Origin: Cryptomeria japonica | Lineage: Eukaryota; Streptophyta; Pinopsida; Cupressales; Cupressaceae | Length of the DNA: 64,000 nt | NCBI RefSeq assembly: GCF_030272615.1 | Contig: NC_081412.1 | Coordinates: 666,296,352-666,360,351, forward strand | Reading direction: 5' to 3' | Part shown: positions 23,582-37,300 of the stretch, in pieces | Layout of the letters: each line of letters starts with the position of its first letter | Position numbering within the stretch: position 1 is the stretch's first letter | Notes under the pieces: generated by a model | What the model saw: only the letters and a program-made list of their open reading frames with translations | The model's database searches: none | What the model was told of the DNA's origin: nothing | Translations under genes and position numbers: made by a program

Positions 23582-25300
23582 TTGCACCCTGTCCCGATTC
23601 CCGATCTAATCCATCACCTGCTCCAAGGGCCTACATTGTGTACACAATTTCCATGTTAAAAAAATTATATATATAGTGGATCCTGATGAATAGGAAAAAA
23701 ATAAGACACATAAATTTAAATTTAAATATAAATTTACCTGTGTATCCTGATGAATAGGATCACCAGGTGCTTGCAAATCTCCATATCTCGTGTCCATCAT
23801 AATCTCTAGTAATATATATATTTAAAATTAAAAAAATATGTTAGTACTGTGAATACATAAAAACTTTATATATACAACTAAGTTAAAATCAAAATTTCCA
23901 GTTTCTTACCTTATTCCTCTCCTCAAATGCATGCCTGATGCCAGATATCTTTGAAGAGTGTAATGACACATCATCTGGATCAATGAAGTCATCCATAAGA
24001 AGAGATGAAAAACCTTGTTGTCGAACTCCTGGAGTTTGTGGTGTAGGATGTACTGTAGTCTTGGGAGCTTTAGGAGGTATCGAAATATCCTCTTGCTTGG
24101 AACTACCAGGCTCTGAATCTCCTCCACCATGGCTGGTACTAGTCGAGGATCTCTGAAGTACTCATCCAATGAACTCGGGCAGCTACTGAGGAGTGATCCC
24201 ATGTAATGTAGAGAGAGCCTGATAATAATCCACAAGATCACTCACTAAATAGGAGCTCATCTGGCACACACGATCCTCCGATAAGTGTGCGATCTCTACA
24301 GGCAATAATAGCTCATAACAAATATATGGGTCATAAAATGGATCCGTCTCATCAACAATAGGGGCAATACAAGAACACAACATATATCTCCCCATGTGAT
24401 TAGAAGTCATCTCATCAACCTGAGTAGCAATGTTGGCAATGCTAGAATACATGCCAACGCGTGCCTCCTCAACTGCCATATCACCAACACCCTTGTGACA
24501 AAATCCAAACCTTTCGGAAAAACCGAAAGGTTCTGACCCACCATTGCCCTCTTACTAGGGGGTTTGTATCATGGTGTCTAAATCTGTCTGCAAATCTGCC
24601 CCTACCTTGCCCAGCATGTTGTGGAAAGTCTGTGTAATCAACATCATATCCTAGATGAAATTTTGCATACAATTGTTTGCAGAAATACTGTGGTAGCTCA
24701 TCCTTCTGCGGCCACCTATGATGTGTCACAAACCATCTAGGATATATGAATGGTGCGGCAATAGGATCCTCACATCTAGTGACCCAATATCCTCTAACCA
24801 CAACCATTTCCATGTAAAATGGGAAAATAGATTTCACATTCACTGCAGAAACATCTCTATCTATTGTTTTCCATTTAACCGTGCCGTAGACAGTGTGAGA
24901 TAAAGTCCTATAAAAATTCTCAATGTGAGGGTCATCATTGGGTATTATGATTGAGCAAGCTCAATCATACGCATCAAATCATCTCTAATACGTTCTAATT
25001 TATCTCTATTGGCCAACACAAAAGTGTTATTTAAAGTCTATTGTAACTGTGATAGAGAGGACTGCATTCTCAAAATAGTCTTAGTACGAGTAGTCTCTGA
25101 ATTCTCAGGAGTACTGATGCAGAGAATCTTGGAGTTGATCCTATTCACCTTCTTGATTTCTTGTTTTCCTCAACCCACTAGCTCCTCAAGCCCATCCAAA
25201 GGTACTTGGTAGGGGTTTTTCTATTCAGACCTCCAAGGTCTAATCCAATTTGTCTTTCCTCCAAGGTATAGCCACTGATCTTAAACATTCAATACTTCGG
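23582..25300 (-). pseudogene. Spliced gene of unknown family, broken
   Basis: Reading on the minus strand from about 25300: GGKTNWIRPWRSE, a helical region (ANRDKLERIRDDLMRMIELA), a Trp/Phe-rich region (PFIYPRWFVTHHRWPQKDE, then GRGRFADRFRHHD), an acidic region (VDETDPFYDPYICYELLLP), a Ser/Pro linker, and DDFIDPDDVSLHSSKISG. Two 3' introns keep frame: donor GTAAGAAAC at about 23909, then a short exon ending CATCAGGATACACAG before GTAAATTTA, then acceptor AATGTAG before GCCCTTGGAGC, with TAG near 23585. In-frame stops (for example 24180 and 24163) and at least two frameshifts break it. It abuts the end of the plus-strand transposase-like gene, so the two may belong to one transposon. I do not recognise the family. 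Confidence 0.5.
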
Positions 25301-28329
<3,029 letters not shown>

Positions 28330-28601
28330 CAACAGGTTGATCCAACAAAGGTAAAATGCCTCCACCTAAAAAACACTAGTTAGATACGATCACTACAAGG
28401 TGAATCACAATCCATTTGAAGATTTATAGCTCAACTAGATAACAAGTGCCAACAAGTGCCATCCCTTTACACAATTGCTACATTAGAATGTCACTTTCAA
28501 ATTGGATGATAAATGCCAACAAGCCTTTCAATTACTCAAAAAATATCTCATATCTTCTCTTGTTCTCATGTCAACTATTGAGGGAAAATCATTGTTGTTA
28601 T
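28330..28601 (+). pseudogene. Element B pol, left piece (RT thumb to RNase H start)
   Basis: Broken frames on the plus strand parallel the intact relative at 34319-38767: VDPTKVK, then FIAQLANKC, then a region with QQAFQ-type residues and LLKKYLISSLVLMS. The reading stops at 28601, where element C is inserted, and resumes at 44773 (LYISTTTIVLGALL across the joined site). There are several frameshifts and stops. Confidence 0.7.
28597..28601. repeat. Target site duplication of element C, left
   Basis: GTTAT, identical to 44773-44777. Confidence 0.9.
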
Positions 28602-29362
28602 TGTATATGGTGAAAATGGATAACAATAATAACAATATTGAAAGGCTAAATGAATCCAACCACAAAACCCTAGCCTAACAATCAACAAAGATCCACCATA
28701 ACATATGAAGATTACCTAAGACAATGCAAATCACATGAAATCACAAAGATTATACCATCACATGTCCAATAGGGTTTTTGATCTCCATTCTTCCTATCTC
28801 CATTGATCTTGCTTGATATATTTGCTCTCAGATTTTTATATGCACAAGAGCTCAACAAAGAACGGAATGTGGTTGCAAGTAGGATCGTAGTGTAGTCAAA
28901 ATGATCATTAGGGTTTGATAATGAAGGAGGCATCTCCTTAAATAGAAGACACAATATGAAATGGAAGGATAAGATTGAGAGGTGTAAAAAGGAGGTCGGC
29001 TAGGATTAGAGGGTAGGTAGAAGAAATAGTAAAATAATGAAAGGGGTAGGTAGTGTAGGAATTAAGAGATGAATGACATGTGTCATGTGTAGAAAAAGCT
29101 AATGAATTAATTAAATAAATAAAGATTTATTTAATTAATAGAAGAAGTAGGATAATTAAATAAATAAGATATTTATTTAATTTAGGAAAATGATAATTTA
29201 AATAAATAAATGCATTTATTTAAATGAGAAATAAGGCTAGAAGAGGATAAATGAATTAATTAAATAAATAAAGATTTATTTAATTAATAGAAGAATTAGG
29301 CTTAGATAATTAAATAAATAAAATATTTATTTAATTAGACATGGCAATTTTGGGTGTCTACA
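28602..29362 (-). repeat. LTR of element C (3' LTR in element sense)
   Basis: 761 bp, TGTATATGG to GTGTCTACA on the plus strand. It holds several AT palindromes built of TTAATTAAATAAATAAA units (29105-29340). A weak minus-strand TATA-like box (TTAAATA on plus, 28938-28944) sits mid-LTR. It has 17 bp more than the other LTR in the last palindrome. Confidence 0.93.
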
Positions 29363-29381
29363 TTTTGCCCCTCTTTGAGAC
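29363..29381 (-). promoter_or_regulatory. Polypurine tract of element C
   Basis: The minus strand reads TCTCAAAGAGGGGCAAAA directly before the LTR start TGTAGACACCC. This is the expected plus-strand DNA primer and fixes the element orientation. The older element B has the matching sequence at 51556-51571. Confidence 0.85.
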
Positions 29382-29461
29382 AATGCGGCTTGTCGCGTTG
29401 TTTCAAAGAAGATAAGATGAACTGATACAGAGTTACCCCAGAATGGGAATAATATGCCCCC

Positions 29462-29510
29462 TCGAGAGATTGGATGATGTTGTCTAAAAAGATTGCAGAC
29501 AATCTCTCGA
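29462..29510. repeat. Perfect 11-bp inverted repeat near the PPT
   Basis: TCGAGAGATTG (29462-29472) and CAATCTCTCGA (29500-29510) enclose a loop with a second small stem, TGTCT/AGACA. The left arm is retained in element B (51431-51441) at the same distance class from its PPT, with a partly retained right arm AATCTCTC. Confidence 0.8.
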
Positions 29511-29607
29511 TAAGAAAGACAGGATAGAATGAACTAGCCGGATAAAGTGACAGAGTCACGGGATAACGAAGACTGACTCAAGAAATGAAGGCGAGGGCTA
29601 GGGTAGG

Positions 29608-29615
29608 CTATAAGA
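29608..29615 (+). promoter_or_regulatory. Candidate TATA box of the PMD gene
   Basis: CTATAAGA, about 92 bp ahead of the exon 1 ATG at 29707, in sequence outside the LTR. It suggests that the antisense cargo gene has its own promoter. This is inferred from position and sequence only. Confidence 0.45.
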
Positions 29616-29884
29616 TAGACCACGGGCAAAAGACATCCTCATTGTCATCTACACCTTCACGAGATCAAAGTGCAGAGTGAGAAAAGAGCAACAACAGTCA
29701 GCAGCGATGGCTTTCGTACACAGATTCGACCGCGTTCATCGATTTCAGAGACCAGCAGAGGCAGGAGAGCCGGTAAGTACCACCAAACCTCCTTGTACTT
29801 TGACGCATTTGCTTTTGTCATAAATGCATGTTGAATAGAGCAATAAATGCGCTTAGAAGTAGGGTGCAAAAAATGCAAAAATCG

Positions 29885-30160
29885 GGAAACCATGTCTGCG
29901 TCGGTGCCAGGCGCGTCTGTGTCCAACAGGCGCGTCTGTGTCGGTGCCAGGCACGTCTGTGTCTGGAACCGCATTTGTGCCAGATGCGGGTGCGTCTACG
30001 TTCTCTAAGGGCGTTTATGTCGCAAAGTCGCGTTTGTGAACAATGTAGGCACGTTTATGTCAAACAGGCGCGTCTGTGTTGTTTAGGCGCGTCTGTGTTG
30101 TTTAGGCGCGCTTGTGCAGTCAATAGGCGTGTTTGTGAGTTAGAAACGCATTTATGTCTG
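29885..30160 (+). repeat. GCGTCTGTGT motif array in the PMD intron
   Basis: About 12 copies at 10-30 bp spacing. GCGCGTCTGTGT is exact at about 29911, 29929, 30068 and 30087, GCACGTCTGTGT is at 29951, and looser forms are GCGTTTATGTC, GCGTTTGTGAA and GCGTGTTTGTG. It lies wholly within the intron, in the sense direction of the PMD gene. Confidence 0.85.
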
Positions 30161-30285
30161 AAAAATGCAAGGTTTTGTCTTCTAGGTCAAATTGGCAGTT
30201 CTGTGATGAACATACGCTGTCGATTGGATAAGCTGCTGAGAGGATACACTCAAGAAGGTCCTCTAGGAAGACTAGGATAGATCAA

Positions 30286-30560
30286 GGCACTTTGTGATGA
30301 ACAGTGAGTACCAAGATAGAGTACTTTGTGATGAACAGGGAGTACCCAAAGTATGAGCAGCACTTTGTGATGAACAGGGAGTGCAAATGTGAGTAACACT
30401 TTGTGATGAACAAGGAATGTCACACACATAGTACTTTGTGATGAACAGGGAGCACTACTAGGATAGATAGCAACACTTTGTGATGAACAGTGAGTGTCAC
30501 TAAGATAGATAACCATATGCATTTAGATAGCGAGTAGCATTTTGTCATGAACAGTGAATG
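30286..30560 (+). repeat. Second intron array, CTTTGTGATGAACAG
   Basis: Seven copies of ACTTTGTGATGAACAGGGAG, starting near 30289, 30323, 30362, 30398, 30433, 30475 and 30539 (last one CATTTTGTCATGAACAG). Spacing is 34-64 bp. It sits between the first array and the intron acceptor. Confidence 0.85.
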
Positions 30561-32598
30561 CCACGATGACTGACATGATTGATTTGCTTGACTGCAGGAG
30601 TATTTGCCTATGTTAGAGTCACGGGAGAGATTCCCATCGACACAGAGGTTGCGACTGGAGTTGTCATTTCAGGATAGAGCTGCCATCGAGGAGATAGGAT
30701 TGAGACATGTGCTGTATGTGCCTGAGTTTCGGGCAAACATGGGTTTGCTGACTGCGCTGGCCGAGAGATGGCATTCAGAGACATGCACATTTCATTTGCC
30801 GATGGGTGAGATGACAATCACCCTTGAGGATGTATACAGGATTCTGCGGATACTGATTGATGGAGATCTGATTCCATACGATCGCGACGGAGACAGAGAG
30901 GCTTTGAGACGGGTGTTTCAGGATCCCGGCCTAAAGATGAGAGCAGGACATGTGGCATGGGACACCATGACTGTGACAGGGTTAGCTTTGCCAGTTGTGA
31001 TTGGAGGAGCTATCAGTGGGTTCCTATGTCCGGACAGGGCGACACGGGGGTTGGCAGTGGGTTGGGGAGGAGCACTGGAGACATTGGTGACACAGCACAC
31101 TAGATATGCGTGGGGTCCATGTGTGTTGGCCCACCTATATTATGAGCTTCACCAGTTTGTATACCATGGATCAGTGGGATTGGGTTGTGGAGTGACACTA
31201 CTACAGGTTTGGGCATACGAGCATCTGCCTATCACACGGCCGATACATTTCAGAGGGAGAGGTCATGGACGGAGTTTTGTTCATCTGTATGACATGATCA
31301 CTTCGCAGCTGCGGATTGGCAGGTTAGAGCATTGGCGGCGAGTGATAGATGACATTGACGTAGTCATCTGGAGGCCGTATCTAGGATGTGAGGAGTGGGA
31401 GGATGACGCAGTGGAGCTGCCTTACACCTTCCGGAGTAGGTATCTGATTGGGCGGATGCCCTATATACTGGAGAGACAGCTGGTGGATAGAGTATGCAGG
31501 CAGTATGGCAGGATCCAGAGGATGCCACGAGGCTCGGGTATGTATGCCCGTACAATTAGGGATCAGGCGCAGTTCGGGCCTTTATTGTCATATGATCAGG
31601 CACTGACACAGCTGGTAGAGATGGTGCCCCTACCCTGGGATATGTGGCCAGAGATCGAGGACGCCGGGATGGATGCAGAGTATTTAGCATATTGGGCCGA
31701 GCATCCATTCCCTCGATTGACAGATCCAGGAGAGCTACTGGAGGGAGATGGAGGAGGAGATGATGATGATGATGGTGGGGGTGATGGAGGCTGAGGCCGA
31801 CGGAGGCAGAGGGGAGTAGTTGGGGAGAGGAGGGTGGCACCTCAGAGGGAGGGTGGACAGGAGGGACAGGCCTAGGTGGTGAGGGGTCGCGGTGGATTGC
31901 CCCTGCAGGTACCAGTAGCACAGGGTCCTAGAGTACAGGGACAGAGACAGGGATAGGTGCCAGTACAGGCACAGGAGTAGGGACGGAGACAGGTACAGGT
32001 ACCTAGGCATGCACAGAGACAGGTACCCGTTCAGGCACCAGTACAGGTACAGGGACAGGCACAGGGGCAGGAACCCGCAGAGGGAGAGCCACAGGCAGAG
32101 GCAGAGGGTGGGGATCCAGAGGAGGATGAGCTGATTGAGCTCAGGGAGATCTGCCAGGGCCAGGCAGATAAGATCCAGGATCTGGAGAGGGAGAGGGACC
32201 GACTCAGGATCAGGCTCAGGGATACTGAGCAGGAGAGGGATCAGGCAATTTAGCGCTACACGGAGGTTGAGACAACGCTGAGGGCAGGGAGGCAGGCGAC
32301 GGAGGACATAGGAGCAGGCTACACATATGTCCTACGAGCTAGAGAGGAGATTGCCTACTGGAGGGACCTGTATTATGGTACCGTGCCAGCAGATCAGCGG
32401 GTGAGGAGCTTCCATAGACGATCGCGTACAGCGACAGCTACGGGAGGGAGCCGGAGGAGATAGGCATCGAGTGGTGGGGTCATGGGTCCTCCACCACCAC
32501 CAGATAGGGGGGATAGGCAGGGTGATCCTGGAGCGGGTCCTTCTAGGACTCAGATTCCGTCGAGGCCAGGCGGCTCTGAGGGAGGGAGTTCATCATAG

Positions 32599-34318
32599 CC
32601 ATAGAGGGCTCCCTTGTATCAGTATTTGTACCATTTTTGTATTGTAGACACCTGCGGGTGATTGTAGCCATATGATTTTTGACATCATTGTATCATGACC
32701 CTTTATATATATATGAGATGATTCATTTTTGCGGCAGCTATATGCATGTGTACCTATGTGATGAGATGTTCTTATGATGTATGTTTTATGATATGGATGC
32801 TTATGATATGGATGCAAATATGTACATGATGCAATGCAATATTTTTTGTTCTTTTATGTTGTATATGTGATGCATGATGCAAATGTGAATGTATGTGATG
32901 CAGATGAATATGATAATGTAAGTGTAAATTGTGCTAACAGGTGTTGTGTGCAGGATGTGATGCAATTGTAATATCTATATGTATGTGTGAAATGCTTATA
33001 TGTGGTAATGCAGGTGCAAACTACATGAAATGCAAATGTTTTTGGTGTGTCATTATACTCAGTCATGTGATAGCAGGCTACACGGACTCAAGAAGGATGA
33101 TGGAAGTCAATCAAGAAAGGGGGGATGGAAGATAGAAGATATGAATGTGAAAGAGCTTCTTGTGCGTTATCATCATTGAGCTTTATTATGGCAAAATAGG
33201 TTATGACAATCGAGGCATATGTGCGACCCAGAAAGTCATTGTACCTGTTTGCATGGAGATAAGACAGTCACAAACAAGGAATGCCCCAATTCACACTAGA
33301 CTCACAGTGTCCTCATATCCTTGGACAAGTCATAGCATTACTAAAAGACAATCCACAGACAGAAAATACAAATAGGTGACGATACCCCATCCTCGCCTTT
33401 CTAGTCAAAGACATCCCGGAGATAGAATCTCTAGTCAGAGACATCCCGGAAAAGCTAAAAGACATGTCACCAAAGATAAAATCAAAAGAAAACCAAGACT
33501 CGACACCAACATTCACTGTAGTCCTCAATTTTAGTGTCCCTTGTCACTTGTATAAGTCTTATTTGATTGTGGTCACAATGTTTACTTTCACAAAAAGGAT
33601 AGATAACACTGAACCATATGTTGTCTGAGTCTGTTGAAAGATTTGATTTGTTGAAGCCCATTGTTGCTGCTGTGTCTCATCTGAAATTGACTGAATCCAT
33701 GAAACTGATACTTTATTGCGGAGAAGATGAAACTTTATTGCGGATCTGTGATGCAAATGTTGCTTTATTGTGGATTGTGCGCGGATAGACTTGAAGGAAG
33801 CTGGAAGAAACTGTACTCCTCGAAACATGTGATGTTCTCAGTTCCACACCCATCACTAGATGTAGGAATTGCCTTAGCCACAGATAGGATCTGACTTATT
33901 ATGGATGGAAAGGGAGTGAAAAGGGGGTTTATTATGAATGGCTAACCAATCTTGGGTAGATCAATAACAAGCCATGATGGGAATGGGTAAGTTTATTGTG
34001 AGTGAATAGGTTGTGAGTGTGTGCAATGTGAAGTGATGAAAGTGAATCCTGAAGGAGGGAGGAGCAATGTCTCTACGCATGGCGCTGGTAACCCAGTTTT
34101 CACCATGGTACTTGCCCAGGGCGCCACCGAAGTGGTTTTCACTATTGGACGAAATTATTTCTCTTTACTTTTTTGATTTTTCAATTTTTTTTTGTTGTCA
34201 CAAGGTGCCTGTTTGCCAGGTTTTCACCAAGTAACGATTTTTTTGTTTTTATAATTTTTTTGTATTTTTGAAATTTTTTGATTTTTTTTGTATTTTTGAA
34301 TTAGGATATTCCGAAGAG
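32599..34318. other. Spacer between the convergent PMD and pol genes of element C
   Basis: Non-coding. 32650-32950 is rich in GATGCA and ATATG phrases and may hold the PMD 3' end. At 33405-33460 AGACATCCCGGA occurs twice, and TTTATTGCGGA recurs at 33711-33745. 34065-34230 holds phrases such as CAAGTACCATGGTGAAAAC (minus strand), which are kept in element B at 46671. A poly-T/A stretch (34150-34300) follows the pol stop. Confidence 0.5.
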
Positions 34319-37300
34319 CTAAGTGTAGAACCTGCGAAGGTGCATGCTGTTGATAGGATCCTCCAAAGGTTCACCTTCTATAGTTGAGAGCTGATATGCC
34401 CCAGATCCATAGGCTGCTGTGATGATGTAAGGACCAAGCCAGTTTGGTTCAAACTTGCCCTTCTTCTCTCTGTCTTACTGATTCTTGGGATTTTCTCTGA
34501 GAACCAAGTCACCTACTTCAAATGTGCGAGGCTTGACTTTGTGATTGTAGCTGTGACTCATTCGTTGTTGGTAAGCCTTGAGATGATTAAAAGCAGTTTG
34601 TCTCCGTTCATCCAACAGTTCGAGTTCTTGTAAGCGAGAGACCCTATAATCTTCATCATTGATGATGTTTTGCAAAGAGACCCGTAAAGAAGGTAACTCG
34701 ACCTTAATAGGCAAGATGGCTTCAGCTCCATAGACAAGTGAGTAGGGTGTAGCTCTTGTAGGTGTGCGGACACTTGTGCGGTAGGCCCAAAGTGCAGGAT
34801 TGAGTTGGATATGCTAGTTACGGCCAGTGTCGTCGACTGTCTTTTTGAGGATTTTAAGAATTGTTTTATTAGACGCCTTAGCTTGGCCATTACCTTGGGG
34901 GTAATATGGTGTGGAGAAACGATGGGAAATATGGAAGCGGTCACAGAGTTCACGAACATCCTAATTTTTGAAGGGACGCCCGTTATCAGTAATAATGGAA
35001 TTAGGAATACCATATCGGCAAATGATATAGTTAAGGATGAAAGTAGCAATTTGTTTCCCAGTGACTTGTGTGAGAGGTACGGCTTCAATCCACTTTGTGA
35101 AATACTCTGTGGCTGTGATAATGAATTTATGACCATTGGAAGAAGGAGGGTGAATCTTGCCTATGAGATCGAGTCCCCACTGACAAAAGGGCCAAGGAGA
35201 CGCAAGTGGTTGTAGTTCTTGTGCTGGTGCATGTATGAGGTCTCCATGAATTTGACATTGCTTACATTTCTTGACAAACTGATATGAGTCTTTTTCCATA
35301 TTGGGTCAGTAATATCCAGTCCTGATGAGTTTCTTGGCCAAGGTAGGACCACTAGTATGCGGACCACATATCCCTTCATGCACTTCACGTAACGCAATCT
35401 GAGCTTTGTCGCTTTCTAAACATCTAAGAAGAGTGCCATCTAGACCTCGTCGGTATAGGATATCAGCTAGAATGACATATCGAGAGGATTGGTGAATGAA
35501 AGTGTGGCGTTGGTTATTCGATAGATCAGGAGGTAGGATATTGTCACGGAGATATGTGAATATGGAACCATATAACTGGGATTCGGGACCAACAACGCAT
35601 ATCATTTCAGTAGGAGTGATCTCATATGAAGGAACCAACAGGTTGTCTACCAGGAACTCATAGTAGGTTTCATTTTGAGGCAGATCAATTAGTGAAGCAA
35701 TTGTAGCCATAGCATCTGCAGCACGATTCTGCTCTCTTGGTATCTGCTCAAAATCTATCTTTGTGAAGTGCTGTTTCAAATCATCTACCAGTTGCTTGTA
35801 AGGCATTAATTTTTCATCTTTTGTTTGGTAATCATCAGTTGCTTGACGGATGACAAGTTGAGAATCCCCAAAAACACGAATTTCTTGGATCTTCCACTGA
35901 ACTGCAATTCGTAATCCAGTTGTTAATGCCTCATATTCCACTATATTGTTAGTGCAAGGAAATGATAAGCGGTATGATTTTGGTATAGAATCGCCTTGAG
36001 GAGTTATAAAGAGAATACCAGCGCCTGCCCCATGTTGTGTGTATGAACCGTCAAAGTACAGTTGCCATGGCTTTGCATGTGATATTGTTAAAATGGATTC
36101 ATCTGGAAATTCTGAATTTAGAGGAACATCATCTATCATGGGGGCATCTGCTAATTGATCCGCGATTGCTTGTCCTTTTATTGCTTTTCTGTCCACATAC
36201 TCGATGTCGAATTCACTCAGGATCATTACCCATTTGGCCAGTCGCCCAGTAAGTGTAGCTTTGTTGAGAAGATATTTTAATGGATCAATTCTTGCAATCA
36301 ACTTAGTCTTATGAGTGAGCATATAATGTCGTAATTTTTGTGAAGCAAAGACCACAACGAGACATGCACGCTCGATTGGTGTGTAGTTTAGCTCATATCC
36401 CACCAATGTGCGACTGATATAGTATACTGCTTTTTCCTTGCCGTCAGCAATTTGTTGTGCTAGGAGTGCCCCCAGTGCTGTTGGAGTAGCTGATATGTAT
36501 AGTAACAAAGGCTGATCTGGAATTGGTGGCATCAAAACTGGCGGATTCAAAAGATAATCTTTGAGCGTCTGAAAAGCTTGTTGACAGTTATCATCCCATT
36601 TGAACTTGATATTTTTATGTAGCAGGTGCTGAAAAGGATTACACTTATTTGCAAGTTGTGCTATGAATCTGCGTATAGAATGGAGTCTCCCTTGTAAGGA
36701 TCGAAGTTGACTGATATTTCTGGGTGGCGGCATGTCCAAGATAGCCTTGACTTTTGCTGGATCGGCTTTGATTCCTCTTTTGGACACAATGAATCCTAGG
36801 AGCTTCCCGGAGGTTACTCCGAAGACACATTTCTTGGGGTTTAATCTTACTTTGTATTTTTCCAACCGATCAAAGATGACTGAAAGTATGTCCAAATGTG
36901 TATCTCTGTCTATTGATTTACCCAAAAGATTGTCAACATAATCTTCCACGGTTATGTGCATGAGATCGTGAAAGATAGTAGTCATTGCTCTTTGATATGT
37001 AGCGCCTGCATTTTTCAGCCCAAAGGGCATGACATTCCAACAAAAAGTTCCCCACGGACAAGTGAATGATGTTTTGTGTTGATCCTCAGGTGCAATCCTG
37101 ATTTGATTATAACCAGAAAACCCATCCATTAAAGATAACATTTCGTGACCAGCTGTGAGATCAACGATCAAGTCGATATTTGGTAATGGGAAGTCATCTT
37201 TCGGACAAGCTTTGTTGATGTCTCTGAAATCTGTACATATTCTGATGTTGCGATCTGGTTTACTGACAGGTACTAAATTGGAGATCCATTCGGGATAATC

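Larger units (their letters stand above)
29707..32598 (+). pseudogene. Plant mobile domain (PMD) gene carried antisense in element C
   Basis: Exon 1 is 29707-29772 (22 codons, MAFVHRFDRVHRF...), donor GTAAGT at 29773, acceptor TGCAG ending 30597. Exon 2 starts GAG TAT TTG CCT ATG in the same phase. Exon 2 carries the PMD signature HLPMGEMTITLEDV (about residues 88-101), then CPDRATRGLAVGWGG, GPCVLAHLYYELHQF and LLQVWAYEHL. PMD proteins (MAIN/MAIL family and many transposon-borne copies) act in nuclear silencing and genome maintenance in plants. The frame meets TGA at 31792, then TAG at 31873, 31954, 31978, 32251 and 32461, and ends TAG at 32596. Read through, the tail is Gln/Pro/Val-rich and then a coiled coil (about 32125-32250). 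The gene is GC-richer than its surroundings. It could still make the domain alone, ending at 31794. Confidence 0.85.

Noticed and set aside
29881-30160. Possible telomere-like or centromere satellite
   Set aside because: Spacing is irregular and copies are restricted to transcribed non-coding parts of one element.
29828-30280. 150-codon frame across the PMD intron
   Set aside because: Formed by the GCGTCTGTGT array (repeated Arg/Cys/Val codons). The splice sites and frame joining make this region intronic.
31556-31921. 121-codon minus-strand frame
   Set aside because: Shadow of the Gly/Asp/Gln-rich C-terminal part of the PMD gene.
34805-35215. 136-codon plus-strand frame
   Set aside because: Shadow of the integrase region. 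The minus strand holds the real homology.
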